A DNA stretch of 64,000 nt from Heyndrickxia acidicola (GCF_001636425.1 NZ_KV440953.1:4026001-4090000); one strand, 5' to 3'; shown: positions 16,690 to 25,566, numbered from the stretch's first letter. Notes: generated by a model from the letters alone, not told the origin. Made by a program: numbers and translations.

Positions 16690-17430
16690 ATGATATTCAT
16701 ATTACTGGTCTTACTGGTTATCGGGATGTCTTTGCTCTCTTCGCCCACGATAAAAGGGAGGCTAGGAGAGTTTGAGGTTAAGAAACAGTTAAATAAACTC
16801 GATGCGGAAGAATATACCGTTTTGCATGATGTTCTTTTGCCGACTGTGAAGGGAAAGACCTCCCAGCTTGATCACTTAGTTATATCAAAAGCTGGGATAT
16901 TTGTGATTGAGACCAAAAACTACCGCGGATGGATTTACGGAAGCGAACGAAGCAAGCAATGGACACAGGTCATCTACAAACGAAAGGAAAGGTTCTACAA
17001 TCCTATTTTTCAAAATTACGGCCATATCCAGGCGCTGAAACAAATTGTTGGAGAGCAGTTTCCAATCCCTTATTACTCTTTGGTTGTTTTTTCAGAAAGG
17101 GCTGTTTTGAAAAAAGTGGAAGTATCCGCGTTAAACACTCATGTCCTTCAAACAGAGCAATTGTTGAAGTGTTTAAAGGGCTACCATGAAGAAATGCTGA
17201 ATCCCATGCAGCGAAAGGGAATTCTTTATCGGCTACAAGCAAGGTCGATTGAGGGAAAAGAGGCAAGAAAGGGCCATATTGAACAAATTAAAAAGGATCA
17301 GGCTGAAAAAAAGGCCCAAATTAAAGCTGGGATTTGTCCAAAATGCGGAGGTAGCCTTGTACAAAGGAAAGGACGGAATGGTTCCTTTTATGGATGCAGC
17401 CAATTCCCTGCATGCCGGTTTACCTCCTGA
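16690..17430 (+). CDS. NERD-domain protein with C-terminal zinc ribbon
   Basis: A 246-residue protein with an N-terminal hydrophobic anchor (MIFILLVLLVIGMSLLSS), a NERD (nuclease-related) domain and a topoisomerase-type zinc ribbon. The NERD core shows the nuclease-like triad: Asp in SQLDHLVISKAGIFVIETKN followed by Glu and Lys in the same stretch, and the marker NYRGWIYG. The ribbon is CPKCGG ... FYGCSQFPACRFT. A charged helical linker (EQIKKDQAEKKAQIKAG) joins them. NERD proteins are thought to act on nucleic acids; the true role is unknown. A GGAGG SD precedes the ATG. It converges with the next gene. Confidence 0.85.
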   Translation: MIFILLVLLVIGMSLLSSPTIKGRLGEFEVKKQLNKLDAEEYTVLHDVLLPTVKGKTSQLDHLVISKAGIFVIETKNYRGWIYGSERSKQWTQVIYKRKERFYNPIFQNYGHIQALKQIVGEQFPIPYYSLVVFSERAVLKKVEVSALNTHVLQTEQLLKCLKGYHEEMLNPMQRKGILYRLQARSIEGKEARKGHIEQIKKDQAEKKAQIKAGICPKCGGSLVQRKGRNGSFYGCSQFPACRFTS

Positions 17431-17485
17431 AACCGGCTTTAAGGAATAGAGGATGAACGCCCGGAAATCGGTCGAAAGGCTGGTA

Positions 17486-17998
17486 TCAGGGGGTATCAAA
17501 TAACTCTTCTAAAAGGGATTCGCCTGTGCTGAATCCTTCGTTTGCAATCGTTCTCAAAAAATAAAACTTCGGCTGCTGCAGGTACCGGGTTTTTTTCTGC
17601 TCCCGCTCGATTTCTTTGGTCAGCCTTGCCTTTTCAGCTTCAAATTCGTCAGGAGGAACGGCATACGTAAAAGTAGAGCTTAAGGTGTTATAGCGGACTT
17701 TTATTTCTTCTATTTCTTCCCGGTCTTTTCGGATGACGACATGGTAGTGGTTCTCTCCGTCTTCTTCCAAAGAGGCAGAAAAGTTAAGCTCCATATAGTC
17801 AGCGTTTACTTTTTCATTTTTTGTTTTTACCACAAATCCTCTTTCGCGAAAATATAGCTCAAAATCGGAAAGGAAATCGACCAGCTTTTCACGCAGAAAA
17901 GGCCGGACATTCTCTAAATAAAGGTCCTGATTTTGGCTTTGGAGCGCATAAAGGAGACTTTCCAATTCCTCAATTTCCTTCGTCACATCATGTTCCAT
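17486..17998 (-). CDS. Hypothetical coiled-coil protein (170 aa)
   Basis: I do not recognise this acidic, soluble protein. It starts MEHDVTKEIEELESLLYALQ, a likely coiled coil, contains a central beta-rich part (ADYMELNFSASLEEDGENHY) and a second charged helix (EFEAEKARLTKEIEREQKK). ATG 17998 follows AAGGGTG; an in-frame ATG at 18076 would add 26 residues without an SD. No membrane segment or known motif. Its only neighbour context is convergence with the NERD gene. Confidence 0.65.
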   Translation of the reverse strand: MEHDVTKEIEELESLLYALQSQNQDLYLENVRPFLREKLVDFLSDFELYFRERGFVVKTKNEKVNADYMELNFSASLEEDGENHYHVVIRKDREEIEEIKVRYNTLSSTFTYAVPPDEFEAEKARLTKEIEREQKKTRYLQQPKFYFLRTIANEGFSTGESLLEELFDTP

Positions 17999-18189
17999 AT
18001 CTATCACCCTTGTCTTTTCAATCTTACTACTATTATACCTTTCTTCCAAAATAGATACACTCCATGATCGAGACAAAAAGGGGATTTTAATCGTTCTTTT
18101 TCACAGAAAAATAGAATAGGTGTATCATACATGCATTTTCAAATGCTCATATGCTTTGAAGTTCCACAATCCCAAGAGGAGGGGACATC

Positions 18190-19320
18190 ATGCTGGTGTT
18201 GAAAAATGTAAATGGATATGACGGCAGGGGAGGTCTTTTGCAGAACGCCGCTATTTTTATTGAGAATGGAAGGTTTGGGAAAATTGGAGAGTATGTGCGG
18301 ACTCCTGAAGGCTGCGAGGTTCTTGATATGGCGGGAATGATCTTGACACCCGGCCTTATTGATGTGCATACACATCTTGGTGTGCAGGAGCAGGGGGTTG
18401 GCGTGGAGGGGCGGGATTACAATGAAACCAGTTCAGCCGTCACACCCCAGGTACGCACACTGGATGGCATCAATCCGATGGAAACGGGATTCATTGATGC
18501 AAGGCAAGCGGGGGTTACCACCGTACAGGTTATGCCCGGAAGTGCCAATGTGATTGGAGGGGAAACGGTGGTGTTGAAAACGGCGGGAGATATTGTCGAT
18601 GAAATGGTCCTCAAATGTCCTGCCGGGTTAAAAGCAGCTACAGGTGAAAATCCTAAACGAGAGCATGGGCAAAAAGGGAGACCGCCAGTGACACGGATGG
18701 GGATAGCGGCCCTCCTCAGGGAAGAATTGATAAAGACTCAGGATTATTTAGAAGAAAGGAAAAAGGGGAAAGCAGAACGGAACCTTGGGCTGGAGACGCT
18801 AGCCAAAGTGTTGAATAAAGAAATCCCTATGCGCATACACGCACACCGTGCTGATGACATTGCCACTGTTTTAAGGCTGAAGAGAGAATTTGATTTTAAC
18901 CTGACGATTGAGCATTGTACGGAAGGGCATCTCATTGCCCCTTTTATCGCAAAGCACCAGGTTCGTGTGTCAGTGGGCCCTACAATGTCAGCCCGTTCAA
19001 AGGTAGAGCTGGCCAATAAAGGCTGGCATACCCTGGTGGCGTTGGCAGAAGCCGGTGTTCCTTTTTCCATCACAACGGATCATCCCATTGTCTCCATTGA
19101 ACACTTAATGGCGTGTGTCATTCTGGCTGTAAAAGCCGGTGTCAGGGAGGAGCTCGCTCTTCAAGCTGTGACATTGAATGCGGCTCTGCATCTTGGGGTG
19201 GAGGATCGGGTCGGATCTGTTGAGGAGGGAAAGGATGCGGATTTTGTCGTGTGGAGCGGTGATCCTTTTGATCTTCGCAGCCGGGTGCTGATGACATTTA
19301 TTAATGGAGTGCAGGTGTAG
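18190..19320 (+). CDS. Amidohydrolase (imidazolonepropionase-like)
   Basis: A 376-residue metal-dependent hydrolase of the amidohydrolase superfamily. Hallmarks are the composite N-terminal beta domain, LTPGLIDVHTHLGVQ with the two His metal ligands, IHAHRADD, IEHCTEGH and the late Asp in SITTDHPIVS, then the C-terminal strand LGVEDRVGSVEEGKDADFVVW. The reaction is hydrolysis of a C-N bond in a ring or amide; the substrate cannot be told. GAGGAGGGG precedes the ATG. It is followed after 48 bp by an S51 peptidase and may be co-transcribed, which would suit peptide or dipeptide scavenging. Confidence 0.85.
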   Translation: MLVLKNVNGYDGRGGLLQNAAIFIENGRFGKIGEYVRTPEGCEVLDMAGMILTPGLIDVHTHLGVQEQGVGVEGRDYNETSSAVTPQVRTLDGINPMETGFIDARQAGVTTVQVMPGSANVIGGETVVLKTAGDIVDEMVLKCPAGLKAATGENPKREHGQKGRPPVTRMGIAALLREELIKTQDYLEERKKGKAERNLGLETLAKVLNKEIPMRIHAHRADDIATVLRLKREFDFNLTIEHCTEGHLIAPFIAKHQVRVSVGPTMSARSKVELANKGWHTLVALAEAGVPFSITTDHPIVSIEHLMACVILAVKAGVREELALQAVTLNAALHLGVEDRVGSVEEGKDADFVVWSGDPFDLRSRVLMTFINGVQV

Positions 19321-19368
19321 GCTGAGGTTTTGAAGAATAGTACGTGTTAAAGAGGAGGGGGAAGAAAG

Positions 19369-20097
19369 GTGAAACAAATTATTGCGATGGGCGGAGGAGG
19401 TTTCTCCATGGAGCCGGAGAATGTCCTTTTGGATCAGTATGTATTAGAGCAAGCACGCTGTTCGGTTCCAAAGATCTGTTTTATCCCCACAGCCAGCGGT
19501 GATGCCGAAAGCTATATCGAACGTTTTTATCATGCCTTTCAAAAACTTTCCTGCGTACCGTCACACTTGTCTTTATTTAAGCCACCGGCAAGTGACTTAA
19601 GCGATTTTATTATGGAAAAGGATATTCTGTATGTAGGGGGAGGCAATACGAAGAATCTGCTCGCCTTATGGAAGGATTGGGGACTGGATCACCTATTGAA
19701 AAAGGCGTGGGAAAATGGAAAGGTTTTGGCGGGAATCAGCGCTGGTTCCATTTGCTGGTTTGAGGAAGGGATGACGGATTCCTATGGCAGCGATTTAAGA
19801 CCGCTTTCTTGCTTAGGTTTTTTAAAAGGGAGCAATTGTCCGCATTACGATGGGGAAGAGGAAAGAAGGCCATCGTACTATCAGGCGCTGCTGGAAGGCG
19901 ATATTCAATCAGGCTATGCTGCAGATGATGGGGCTGCCCTGCATTTTATGGGGCAGGAGCTTTATCGTGCAGTGAGCTCACGGCCTTATGCAAAAGCCTA
20001 TCGAGTGGAGCGGGCAGGGAATGCTGTGATTGAATCGGCCATTGTGACCGATTATCTTGGCGAGGATGGCAAGGAGGATGAAGGTGTGGCGCTTTAG
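19369..20097 (+). CDS. Peptidase S51 family protein (YgaJ/dipeptidase E-like)
   Basis: A 242-residue cytoplasmic peptidase of family S51 (alpha-aspartyl dipeptidase and cyanophycinase relatives, class I glutamine amidotransferase-like fold). The nucleophile elbow is AGISAGSICWFEEG, a conserved His follows in NCPHYDGEEERRP, and AADDGAAL lies nearby; the N-terminal MGGGGFSMEPEN and YVGGGNTKNLLALW are typical. The start is GTG 19369 with a GGAGGGGG SD. Likely hydrolyses dipeptides with N-terminal Asp or a similar substrate. Confidence 0.85.
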   Translation: MKQIIAMGGGGFSMEPENVLLDQYVLEQARCSVPKICFIPTASGDAESYIERFYHAFQKLSCVPSHLSLFKPPASDLSDFIMEKDILYVGGGNTKNLLALWKDWGLDHLLKKAWENGKVLAGISAGSICWFEEGMTDSYGSDLRPLSCLGFLKGSNCPHYDGEEERRPSYYQALLEGDIQSGYAADDGAALHFMGQELYRAVSSRPYAKAYRVERAGNAVIESAIVTDYLGEDGKEDEGVAL

Positions 20098-20100
20098 TTA

Positions 20101-20170
20101 ACTAAAGGGGTCTGACCCTTTTAGTGCTTTAAAGTGAAGAAGGGGTCTGACCCCTTTTGTGCGTTAATGA
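20101..20170. repeat. Pair of GGGGTCTGACCCC palindromes
   Basis: Two copies, 20101-20122 and 20139-20158, are separated by TAGTGCTTTAAAGTGAAG, between the S51 gene and the TPP riboswitch. Confidence 0.85.
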
Positions 20171-20256
20171 GCTAAATTACGGCCATTTCGCGGTTTTGAC
20201 TTTACTTCACAGCTGACTCACGCTATGATGATAGAAAATGAATATCTATGATTCTA

Positions 20257-20346
20257 CTAGGGGTGCCTGCTTTTGGGCTGAGAGAAAAACTGTGTTTTTT
20301 AACCCTTTGGACCTGATCTGGATTGTGCCAGCGTAGGGAAGTAGCA
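20257..20346 (+). ncRNA. TPP riboswitch (THI element)
   Basis: The conserved THI-box elements are present in order: GGGGTGC, GGGCTGAGA, ACCCTTTGGACCTGATCTGG and CCAGCGTAGGGAAG. It senses thiamine pyrophosphate and controls thiM-thiD-thiE through the terminator at 20381-20414. Confidence 0.95.
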
Positions 20347-20380
20347 GAGGGAATTATTATTCTTTGTACATCGCTATTTC

Positions 20381-20414
20381 AAGCCAGGTCCTGTCAGTGG
20401 GATCTGGCTTTTTC
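20381..20414 (+). terminator. TPP-riboswitch expression-platform terminator
   Basis: AAGCCAGGTCC pairs with GGGATCTGGCTT, followed by TTTTC, 30 bp before thiM. Confidence 0.85.
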
Positions 20415-20443
20415 ATTTGGCATAAAGAATAGGAGTGATCATA

Positions 20444-21256
20444 ATGGAATTGAATTTTATAAGTGAAGCATTGGAAAAGGTGAGGGTTCAAAACCCTCTT
20501 GTACATAATATTACCAATGTCGTCGTAACGAACTGGACAGCAAACGGGCTGCTTGCTATTGGAGCATCTCCGGTGATGGCCTATGCTGCAGAAGAGGTTG
20601 CGGATATGGCTGGTATATCGAGTGCGCTCGTTTTAAACATCGGCACATTAAACCCTGTAACGGTAGATGCCATGATTTTGGCTGGGAAAGCAGCAAACAA
20701 ACAAGGCATCCCGGTTATTTTTGATCCTGTCGGTGCAGGGGCTACATCTTATCGGACAGAAACAGCTCAAAGAATAATGAGAGAAGTAAAGCTTTCTGTA
20801 ATCAGAGGAAATGCAGCTGAAATTGCCAATGTAGCAGGAGAGGCATGGGAAATCAAAGGAGTCGATGCAGGAAATGCAAACGGAGATGTGATGAAGCTCG
20901 CTATTTCAACGTCTAAAAAACACAAAATCACAGTCGTCATTACCGGAAAAACAGATGTGGTGACCGATGGAGAGACTACCTACACCATTTCGAACGGAGA
21001 TCCTCTATTAACAAAGGTAACGGGAACAGGCTGTCTTTTAACATCGGTCATCGGCGCCTTCGCTGGTGTGGAGAAAAATGCAGTTAAAGCAGCTGCAGCT
21101 GCATTGGTGGTGTACGGAGTCGCGGCAGAGAAAGCTGCACACTTAGCTGCTGATAGGGGACCGGGCAGCTTCCAAATAGAATTTTTAAATCAATTATCAA
21201 AGGTTTCTGCAGACGATATTCAGGAAGCTGGGTCTTTTTCAAAAAGGCAGTCTTAA
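20444..21256 (+). CDS. thiM: Hydroxyethylthiazole kinase
   Basis: A 270-residue ribokinase-fold enzyme that phosphorylates 4-methyl-5-(2-hydroxyethyl)thiazole in thiamine salvage. Family marks: [20 protein letters not shown] near the N-terminus, [15 protein letters not shown], the Walker-like [10 protein letters not shown], and the catalytic [16 protein letters not shown] with the conserved Cys. ATG 20444 has AGGAG at 20431-20435. First gene of the TPP-controlled thiM-thiD-thiE operon, 25 bp before thiD. Confidence 0.95.
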   Translation: MELNFISEALEKVRVQNPLVHNITNVVVTNWTANGLLAIGASPVMAYAAEEVADMAGISSALVLNIGTLNPVTVDAMILAGKAANKQGIPVIFDPVGAGATSYRTETAQRIMREVKLSVIRGNAAEIANVAGEAWEIKGVDAGNANGDVMKLAISTSKKHKITVVITGKTDVVTDGETTYTISNGDPLLTKVTGTGCLLTSVIGAFAGVEKNAVKAAAAALVVYGVAAEKAAHLAADRGPGSFQIEFLNQLSKVSADDIQEAGSFSKRQS

Positions 21257-21281
21257 TTTTTAACAGAAAGGATGAGGCATC

Positions 21282-22106
21282 ATGAAAAAAGCATTAACCA
21301 TTGCGGGATCAGACAGCGGCGGCGGTGCAGGAATTCAGGCAGATTTAAAAACGTTTTCGGAGCTTGGAGTATATGGAATGTCTGCTCTTACCGCTGTAAC
21401 GGCTCAAAATACGCTAGGTGTTCAGGCGGTTTTTCCAATGGAGCCTGCAGCGGTTGCTAAACAAATCGATTCCATCGGGTCAGATATAGGAACGGATGCG
21501 GTTAAAACCGGAATGCTGTTCAGTGCCGATATTATTGAGGCGGTTGCGGAAAAAATTAAACACTATCAATGGGAAAAGGTTGTAGTCGATCCTGTCATGA
21601 TAGCCAAGGGAGGGGCCTCACTCCTTCAAAAACAGGCAATTGCCTCCTTAAAGCGATACCTGCTGCCGCTTTCGATGATTGTAACGCCGAATATTCCTGA
21701 AGCAGAGGTTCTGACGGAAAGGGCCATTCGAACAATGGAAGATAAAAAGGCAGCTGCCGAGCGAATCATTAAGCTTGGAGCAAAGCATGTCATCCTGAAG
21801 GGCGGACACGATGAAAATCCCGAGGAATCAGAGGATCTCCTTTACGACGGCCACACGTTCACTCTTTTTCAAAGCAAACGAATCCAGACAAAAAATACTC
21901 ATGGAACAGGGTGTACGTTTTCAGCAGCCTTGACTGCAGGGCTTGCGCAGGGGCTGCCTGTTAATCATGCTGTTTCAAGAGCCAAGGATTTTATTCAGGC
22001 TGCTATTCAATATGATCTTGGGATTGGAAACGGTCATGGACCAACCAACCATTGGGCTTACCGGGAGTATGCTTTAAATAAAGGGTCTGTTAATGCTCAA
22101 GGTTGA
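21282..22106 (+). CDS. thiD: Hydroxymethylpyrimidine/phosphomethylpyrimidine kinase
   Basis: A 274-residue ThiD/PdxK2-type kinase that makes HMP-pyrophosphate for thiamine. It starts KKALTIAGSDSGGGAGIQAD, the substrate loop of ThiD, has VKTGMLFS, VVDPVMIAKGG, TPNIPEAE and the anion-hole KNTHGTGCTFSAALTAGLA. GAAAGGATGAGG lies before the ATG. Same operon as thiM. Family members can also phosphorylate pyridoxal; the neighbourhood favours thiamine. Confidence 0.94.
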   Translation: MKKALTIAGSDSGGGAGIQADLKTFSELGVYGMSALTAVTAQNTLGVQAVFPMEPAAVAKQIDSIGSDIGTDAVKTGMLFSADIIEAVAEKIKHYQWEKVVVDPVMIAKGGASLLQKQAIASLKRYLLPLSMIVTPNIPEAEVLTERAIRTMEDKKAAAERIIKLGAKHVILKGGHDENPEESEDLLYDGHTFTLFQSKRIQTKNTHGTGCTFSAALTAGLAQGLPVNHAVSRAKDFIQAAIQYDLGIGNGHGPTNHWAYREYALNKGSVNAQG

Positions 22107-22132
22107 TATTGAGCTAAAAATATTGGAGTGAA

Positions 22133-22212
22133 AACGCGAGACTCCGGAAGCGAAGAGGCTCGCGAACAACCGTCGGAAAGCGAGCGCCTGGATTGACATC
22201 AACAGGCAGGAT
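22133..22212 (-). repeat. Shortened GCTTTCCGCGG-family repeat inside the thi operon
   Basis: GCGAGACTCCGGAAGCGAAG, GGCTCGCG, then CGTCGGAAAGCGAGCGCCTG and GATTGACATCAACAGGCA are the reverse complement of a deleted copy of the repeats at 2470-3245. It lies between thiD and thiE. Confidence 0.6.
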
Positions 22213-22246
22213 GAACAGAGCCTAAACAAAAAGGAGAAAGTATTCA

Positions 22247-22906
22247 ATGATTAGTCGGATGGATAGAGAGACCATTAAGCAGGCTTTAAAGGTTTATTTT
22301 ATTATGGGAAGCACGAATTGTCTTGCATCTGATCCCGGCAAGATCCTTAAAGAAGCCATAAACGGAGGTATCACCTTATTTCAATTCAGGGAAAAAGGCT
22401 TGAATGCATTGGCAGGAAAGGAAAAACGTTCTCTTGCTATGCGCCTTCAATCTATATGCAAAGAGCATGGCATTCCTTTCATTATCAATGATGATATTGA
22501 ATTGGCCATTGAATTAGAGGCAGATGGGGTGCACATTGGCCAGGAGGATGAGCCCGCAGAAGCAGTCCGTGCCAAGATTGGAGACCGTATCCTTGGCGTT
22601 TCTGTCCACTCTCTTGAAGAGGCTGAGGCTGCCCAGCGAGCCGGCGCTGATTACTTTGGAATTGGACCGGTTTTTGCTACGGTAACAAAGGAGGATGCTA
22701 AGCCTGAGAGAGGGACCGTCTTGATTGAGATGCTTCGTGAAAAAGGCTTTCAAGTTCCAATCGTGGGAATCGGGGGCATTCATGCGGGAAATGCAGCCTC
22801 TGTGATCGAGGCAGGCGCAGACGGTGTTTCTGTCATCACAGCGATCAGCACAGCAAAGGATGCAGCTGCTGCCGCAGCTGAATTGAAAAAAAGTGTAGGG
22901 GTATAA
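22247..22906 (+). CDS. thiE: Thiamine-phosphate synthase
   Basis: A 219-residue TIM-barrel enzyme that joins HMP-pyrophosphate and thiazole phosphate into thiamine phosphate. Conserved: YFIMGSTNC, GITLFQFREKG, PFIINDDIELAIELEADGVH with GQED, GADYFGIGPVFATVTKEDA and GIGGIHAGNAASVIEAGADG. AAAAGGAGAAAG precedes the ATG. It is 140 bp from thiD because of an inserted repeat relic, but no terminator is visible there, so it is probably still in the operon. Confidence 0.95.
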   Translation: MISRMDRETIKQALKVYFIMGSTNCLASDPGKILKEAINGGITLFQFREKGLNALAGKEKRSLAMRLQSICKEHGIPFIINDDIELAIELEADGVHIGQEDEPAEAVRAKIGDRILGVSVHSLEEAEAAQRAGADYFGIGPVFATVTKEDAKPERGTVLIEMLREKGFQVPIVGIGGIHAGNAASVIEAGADGVSVITAISTAKDAAAAAAELKKSVGV

Positions 22907-23020
22907 CAGGAGGATAAAGGTCTCTAATGCGGTGCGGAGTAACCCCATTAGCCATTGTCCTGTTCAGCACTTTTAAAAAATAGTCGGCAGTGCCGGCTGC
23001 AACGCCATGTTACAAAGCTG

Positions 23021-23060
23021 TCCTGTTATCAACTGTCTGTTGGTGGCAGGCTTTTTTAAT
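23021..23060 (+). terminator. Possible terminator of the thi operon
   Basis: A weak CCTG/CAGG stem with a long loop precedes CTTTTTTAAT. The spacing to thiE is 115 bp. Confidence 0.35.
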
Positions 23061-23118
23061 ACTAAAATGGAATTTTTCCATTTGATATGAAAATTTATTT
23101 TCCAGATAAAATGAAATA

Positions 23119-23319
23119 AATTTATCGACAAAATGCTGCATGAAAGAAGGTGTGTGCGATTTTATAAATTGTTGATAAATCAATGGGTTTACAATATGTG
23201 GATAATAGAGGGTATCATTTTTCGACAAAAAGGGAAAAGGAAATTGTTTGAATTTTTAGGAAAAGTTGAAATTATGTAGCGATAGTGTCGCACTTTTTGA
23301 TTTATAATATATATATAAT
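23119..23319 (+). promoter_or_regulatory. Spo0A-type boxes and promoter upstream of sinI-like gene
   Basis: TTCGACA at 23221-23227 is an exact 0A box core (TGTCGAA reversed); ATCGACA at 23124-23130 and TGTCGCA at 23285-23291 each miss one base. A TATAAT at 23303-23308 lacks a good -35 at the usual distance, as in activator-dependent promoters. An inverted repeat AAACATTCT/AAGAATGTTT (about 23342-23382) lies in the leader. Confidence 0.45.
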
Positions 23320-23442
23320 GAATCCGACGATGGATACGATGAAAAACATTCTGAATTTGGGCACCTGATTAAAGAATGTTTGGAGTGAGTGGTGCAACCG
23401 ACCATTTAGAGGAATGACAACCTTGGAGATGGAGTGGTTTCA

Positions 23443-23562
23443 TTGAAAATTGTTTTGGACAAGGACTGGATTGAATTACTAGCTGATGCAAAAGCCATGG
23501 GTCTCACGAAAGAAGAGGTATTGGACTTTTTACGCAGGGAAAACCAGAAAAAGGAAGAATGA
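23443..23562 (+). CDS. SinI-type anti-repressor (39 aa)
   Basis: A very small protein, MKIVLDKDWIELLADAKAMG followed by LTKEEVLDFLRRENQKKEE, that is essentially one SinI dimerisation domain: LD.EW.ELL.EAK..G...EEV..FL. SinI proteins bind SinR-family repressors and release biofilm matrix genes. The start is TTG 23443 with GGAGTGG at 23431-23437. No sinR is adjacent, so it is an orphan; its partner lies outside the window. Upstream Spo0A-like boxes would fit the known control of sinI. It could instead be a repressor fragment, but the intact SD and exact domain length argue for a real gene. Confidence 0.7.
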   Translation: MKIVLDKDWIELLADAKAMGLTKEEVLDFLRRENQKKEE

Positions 23563-23619
23563 ACAATTGAATACGCATTTCACTCCAAAAAAACTTGTAT
23601 TTGTGAAGGCAGATACGGT

Positions 23620-23710
23620 TTTTTTTGTTGGCATTCGCATAGAGTGCTGCTTTATTTCCAATGGATCAATTCCGTGATTTGTCCGCTTCGTGATTAATTT
23701 GCGAAGGGCC
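23620..23710 (-). repeat. MITE-like interspersed repeat, copy C (partial, diverged)
   Basis: TTCGCATAGAGTGCTGCTTT then CAATGGATCAATTCCGTGAT matches the right end of the family in reverse orientation; the left end is degraded. Confidence 0.5.
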
Positions 23711-23747
23711 ATTTCTTTTAGAGATCGGCATGATCCATGGATTAAAA

Positions 23748-23782
23748 GTAAAAAACGCCCTGCAAAGTTGGTGCAGGACGGG
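23748..23782 (-). terminator. Terminator of the small gene at 23818
   Basis: On the minus strand CCTGCACCAACTTTGCAGG followed by GCGTTTTTTAC. A second hairpin, GGCCTGTA/TACAGGCC (23794-23817), abuts the stop codon. Confidence 0.65.
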
Positions 23783-23817
23783 TGTATACCGAGGGCCTGT
23801 ACCATTTTTACAGGCCG

Positions 23818-23982
23818 TTATTCCTCAGAAGTATCGTTATAGGTGCGTTCGTTAAGATTAGGGGTTTCTGTTACGGCGAAATTAACAGACTGCAGGCTCA
23901 TTCCAGGCTCAATCCCGAATAATTCCTCAACAGAATTAGGTGCTTTGTCTTCACTTTGTGATAAAACATCTTTCTTTTCCAT
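23818..23982 (-). CDS. Small hypothetical protein (54 aa)
   Basis: I do not recognise this small acidic protein (MEKKDVLSQSEDKAPNSVEE, ending NLNERTYNDTSEE). It is supported by a very strong AAGGAGGGG SD 7 nt before ATG 23982 and by a minus-strand terminator just downstream. No membrane segment. The low-complexity, acidic and Asn/Ser-rich make-up resembles many minor sporulation-associated proteins, but that is only an impression. Confidence 0.55.
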   Translation of the reverse strand: MEKKDVLSQSEDKAPNSVEELFGIEPGMSLQSVNFAVTETPNLNERTYNDTSEE

Positions 23983-24090
23983 TTTTCTCCCCTCCTTTTG
24001 TAATGAATACATACCCAAAAAACGTCATTTAATCACCTCTCCTAAAAATTTTTGTGGCCAAGCCATATGGCTCAGAGAAGAGTCTTTTAT

Positions 24091-24172
24091 GCGTTAACGC
24101 AAAAAAGGGGTCTGACCCTTTCTTTACTTTAAAGCATAAAAGGGGTCTGACCCCTTTAGTGTGTTAAAGAAT
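24091..24172. repeat. Pair of GGGGTCTGACCCC palindromes
   Basis: Two copies at about 24101-24121 and 24139-24158 sit between GTTAACGC and TTAAAG half-repeats. The remainder of the gap up to 24356 is AT-rich and holds only the expected upstream region of the M42 peptidase gene. Confidence 0.85.
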
Positions 24173-24356
24173 TAAAGTTTGAACTATTTGTCTATTCCTT
24201 TTAGTGATTTTTCTTAATGTTTTAAAAAGTGTTTGCTATCTTTTTTTCCCTTTTATATAATTTTGTATTGCACAATATATATTTTTTATTCATCATTTTC
24301 AGCGCCAATAATGTTTTACGTTTACATTTGTGCAAAGTAGAAAGGGAGATTAAATC

Positions 24357-25418
24357 ATGATTGAGCTGGTAAAAACTCTAACAAGCCTAAATGGACCATG
24401 CGGCTATGAACATGAGGTAGCCTATTTTATCAAGGACTATCTTGAAGGGAAAGCAGATGAGGCGGTTATTGATTCGATTGGAAATGTGATTGCACGGAAA
24501 AAGGGGACAAAACCTGGACCGACTGTGCTTGTAACGGCCCATATGGATGAAGTGGGATTTATTGTAAAGAAAATTGAAGGAAATGGGCTTCTTCGTTTTG
24601 AAAAGCTTGGAGGACATGACGACAGGATTTTACTGGCAAAGCCGGTTAAGGTGCTTGGAGAGAATGGCATAGTGGATGGTGTGATAGGGACAATGTCTGC
24701 CCACTATGTGAAATTTGATGACCCATCCAAGGTCCGCAAGCATTCCCAGCTTTATGTGGATATCGGTGCCAGCTCGAAAGCAGAGGTACAGGAACTTGGC
24801 ATAGAAGTTGGAACGCCCATCACATGGGGAACTGAGTGGAAGATGACGGGTCCAAAAAGAAAAGAAGTCATCATTTCGAAAGCCTTGGATGATCGTGCGG
24901 GCTGTGCTGTACTTTTGCAATTGCTGAATGAACTGCAGGGAGAGGACTTTGCAGGGGAACTGATCTTTTTGTTTGCCGTACAGGAGGAAGTGGGACTAAG
25001 GGGTGCCCAGACGGCTGCCGCTAGCTTAGAAGCTGATGCTGCCATTGCAGTGGATACTACAGCTGTCAGCGATACGCCTGAAGAAACGATGGATCAGAGC
25101 CTTCGTCTTGGAGATGGTACGGGCATCAAGGTGATGGATTTTAGTTTAATTGTACATAAAACGATAAAAAATCTACTGGTACAAGCTGCTAAAACAAACG
25201 GAATTCCCTACCAATTAGAAGTGTTTCCAGGCATAGGTACAGATGGAGGGGCAGTAGCACTTTCCAATAAAGGAATCCCGACCGGTGTTTTATCCATTCC
25301 TTCCCGCTATGCACATTCACCTGTTGAAATGGTCAGCGTGACAGACCTTACAGCCACCAAGGACTTGTTAAAAGCGTTTGTCCTGGAATTAGACCAGACT
25401 GCAAGCTTTGCTTTCTAA
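24357..25418 (+). CDS. M42 family aminopeptidase
   Basis: A 353-residue dinuclear metallo-aminopeptidase of family M42 (glutamyl aminopeptidase/deblocking aminopeptidase, tetrahedral TET type). Metal and catalytic motifs: VTAHMDEVGFIV (His, Asp), SKALDDRAGCAVLL (bridging Asp), AVQEEVGLRGAQ (catalytic and metal Glu), AVDTT (Asp) and YAHSPVEM (His). Cytoplasmic turnover of peptides. AAAGGGAG lies before the ATG. Monocistronic by spacing. Confidence 0.9.
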   Translation: MIELVKTLTSLNGPCGYEHEVAYFIKDYLEGKADEAVIDSIGNVIARKKGTKPGPTVLVTAHMDEVGFIVKKIEGNGLLRFEKLGGHDDRILLAKPVKVLGENGIVDGVIGTMSAHYVKFDDPSKVRKHSQLYVDIGASSKAEVQELGIEVGTPITWGTEWKMTGPKRKEVIISKALDDRAGCAVLLQLLNELQGEDFAGELIFLFAVQEEVGLRGAQTAAASLEADAAIAVDTTAVSDTPEETMDQSLRLGDGTGIKVMDFSLIVHKTIKNLLVQAAKTNGIPYQLEVFPGIGTDGGAVALSNKGIPTGVLSIPSRYAHSPVEMVSVTDLTATKDLLKAFVLELDQTASFAF

Positions 25419-25498
25419 AAAAAAACTTTAGCATCCACTTTTTTAAAAGGAAACGTATCCTTATCAGAAATTGTCTTTAATTCTAGTTGCTTTCATGC

Positions 25499-25527
25499 AG
25501 TAAAGTGTAAAAGGGGTCTGACCCCTA
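25499..25527. repeat. GGGGTCTGACCCC palindrome
   Basis: AGTAAAGTGTAAAAGGGGTC followed by TGACCCCTAAA, between two convergent genes. Confidence 0.8.
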
Positions 25528-25529
25528 AA

Positions 25530-25566
25530 AAGAAGCAGCAAGCATGGGCTCACTGCTTCTTTATTT
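25530..25566. terminator. Bidirectional terminator between convergent genes
   Basis: AGAAGCAG and CTGCTTCT arms have T-rich tails on both strands. The right arm overlaps the last codons of the thioesterase gene. Confidence 0.65.

Noticed and set aside
22910-22985. CTAATGCGGTG/ACCCCATTAG hairpin after thiE considered as a second riboswitch
   Set aside because: No conserved riboswitch core is recognisable and no gene follows on that strand for 450 bp.
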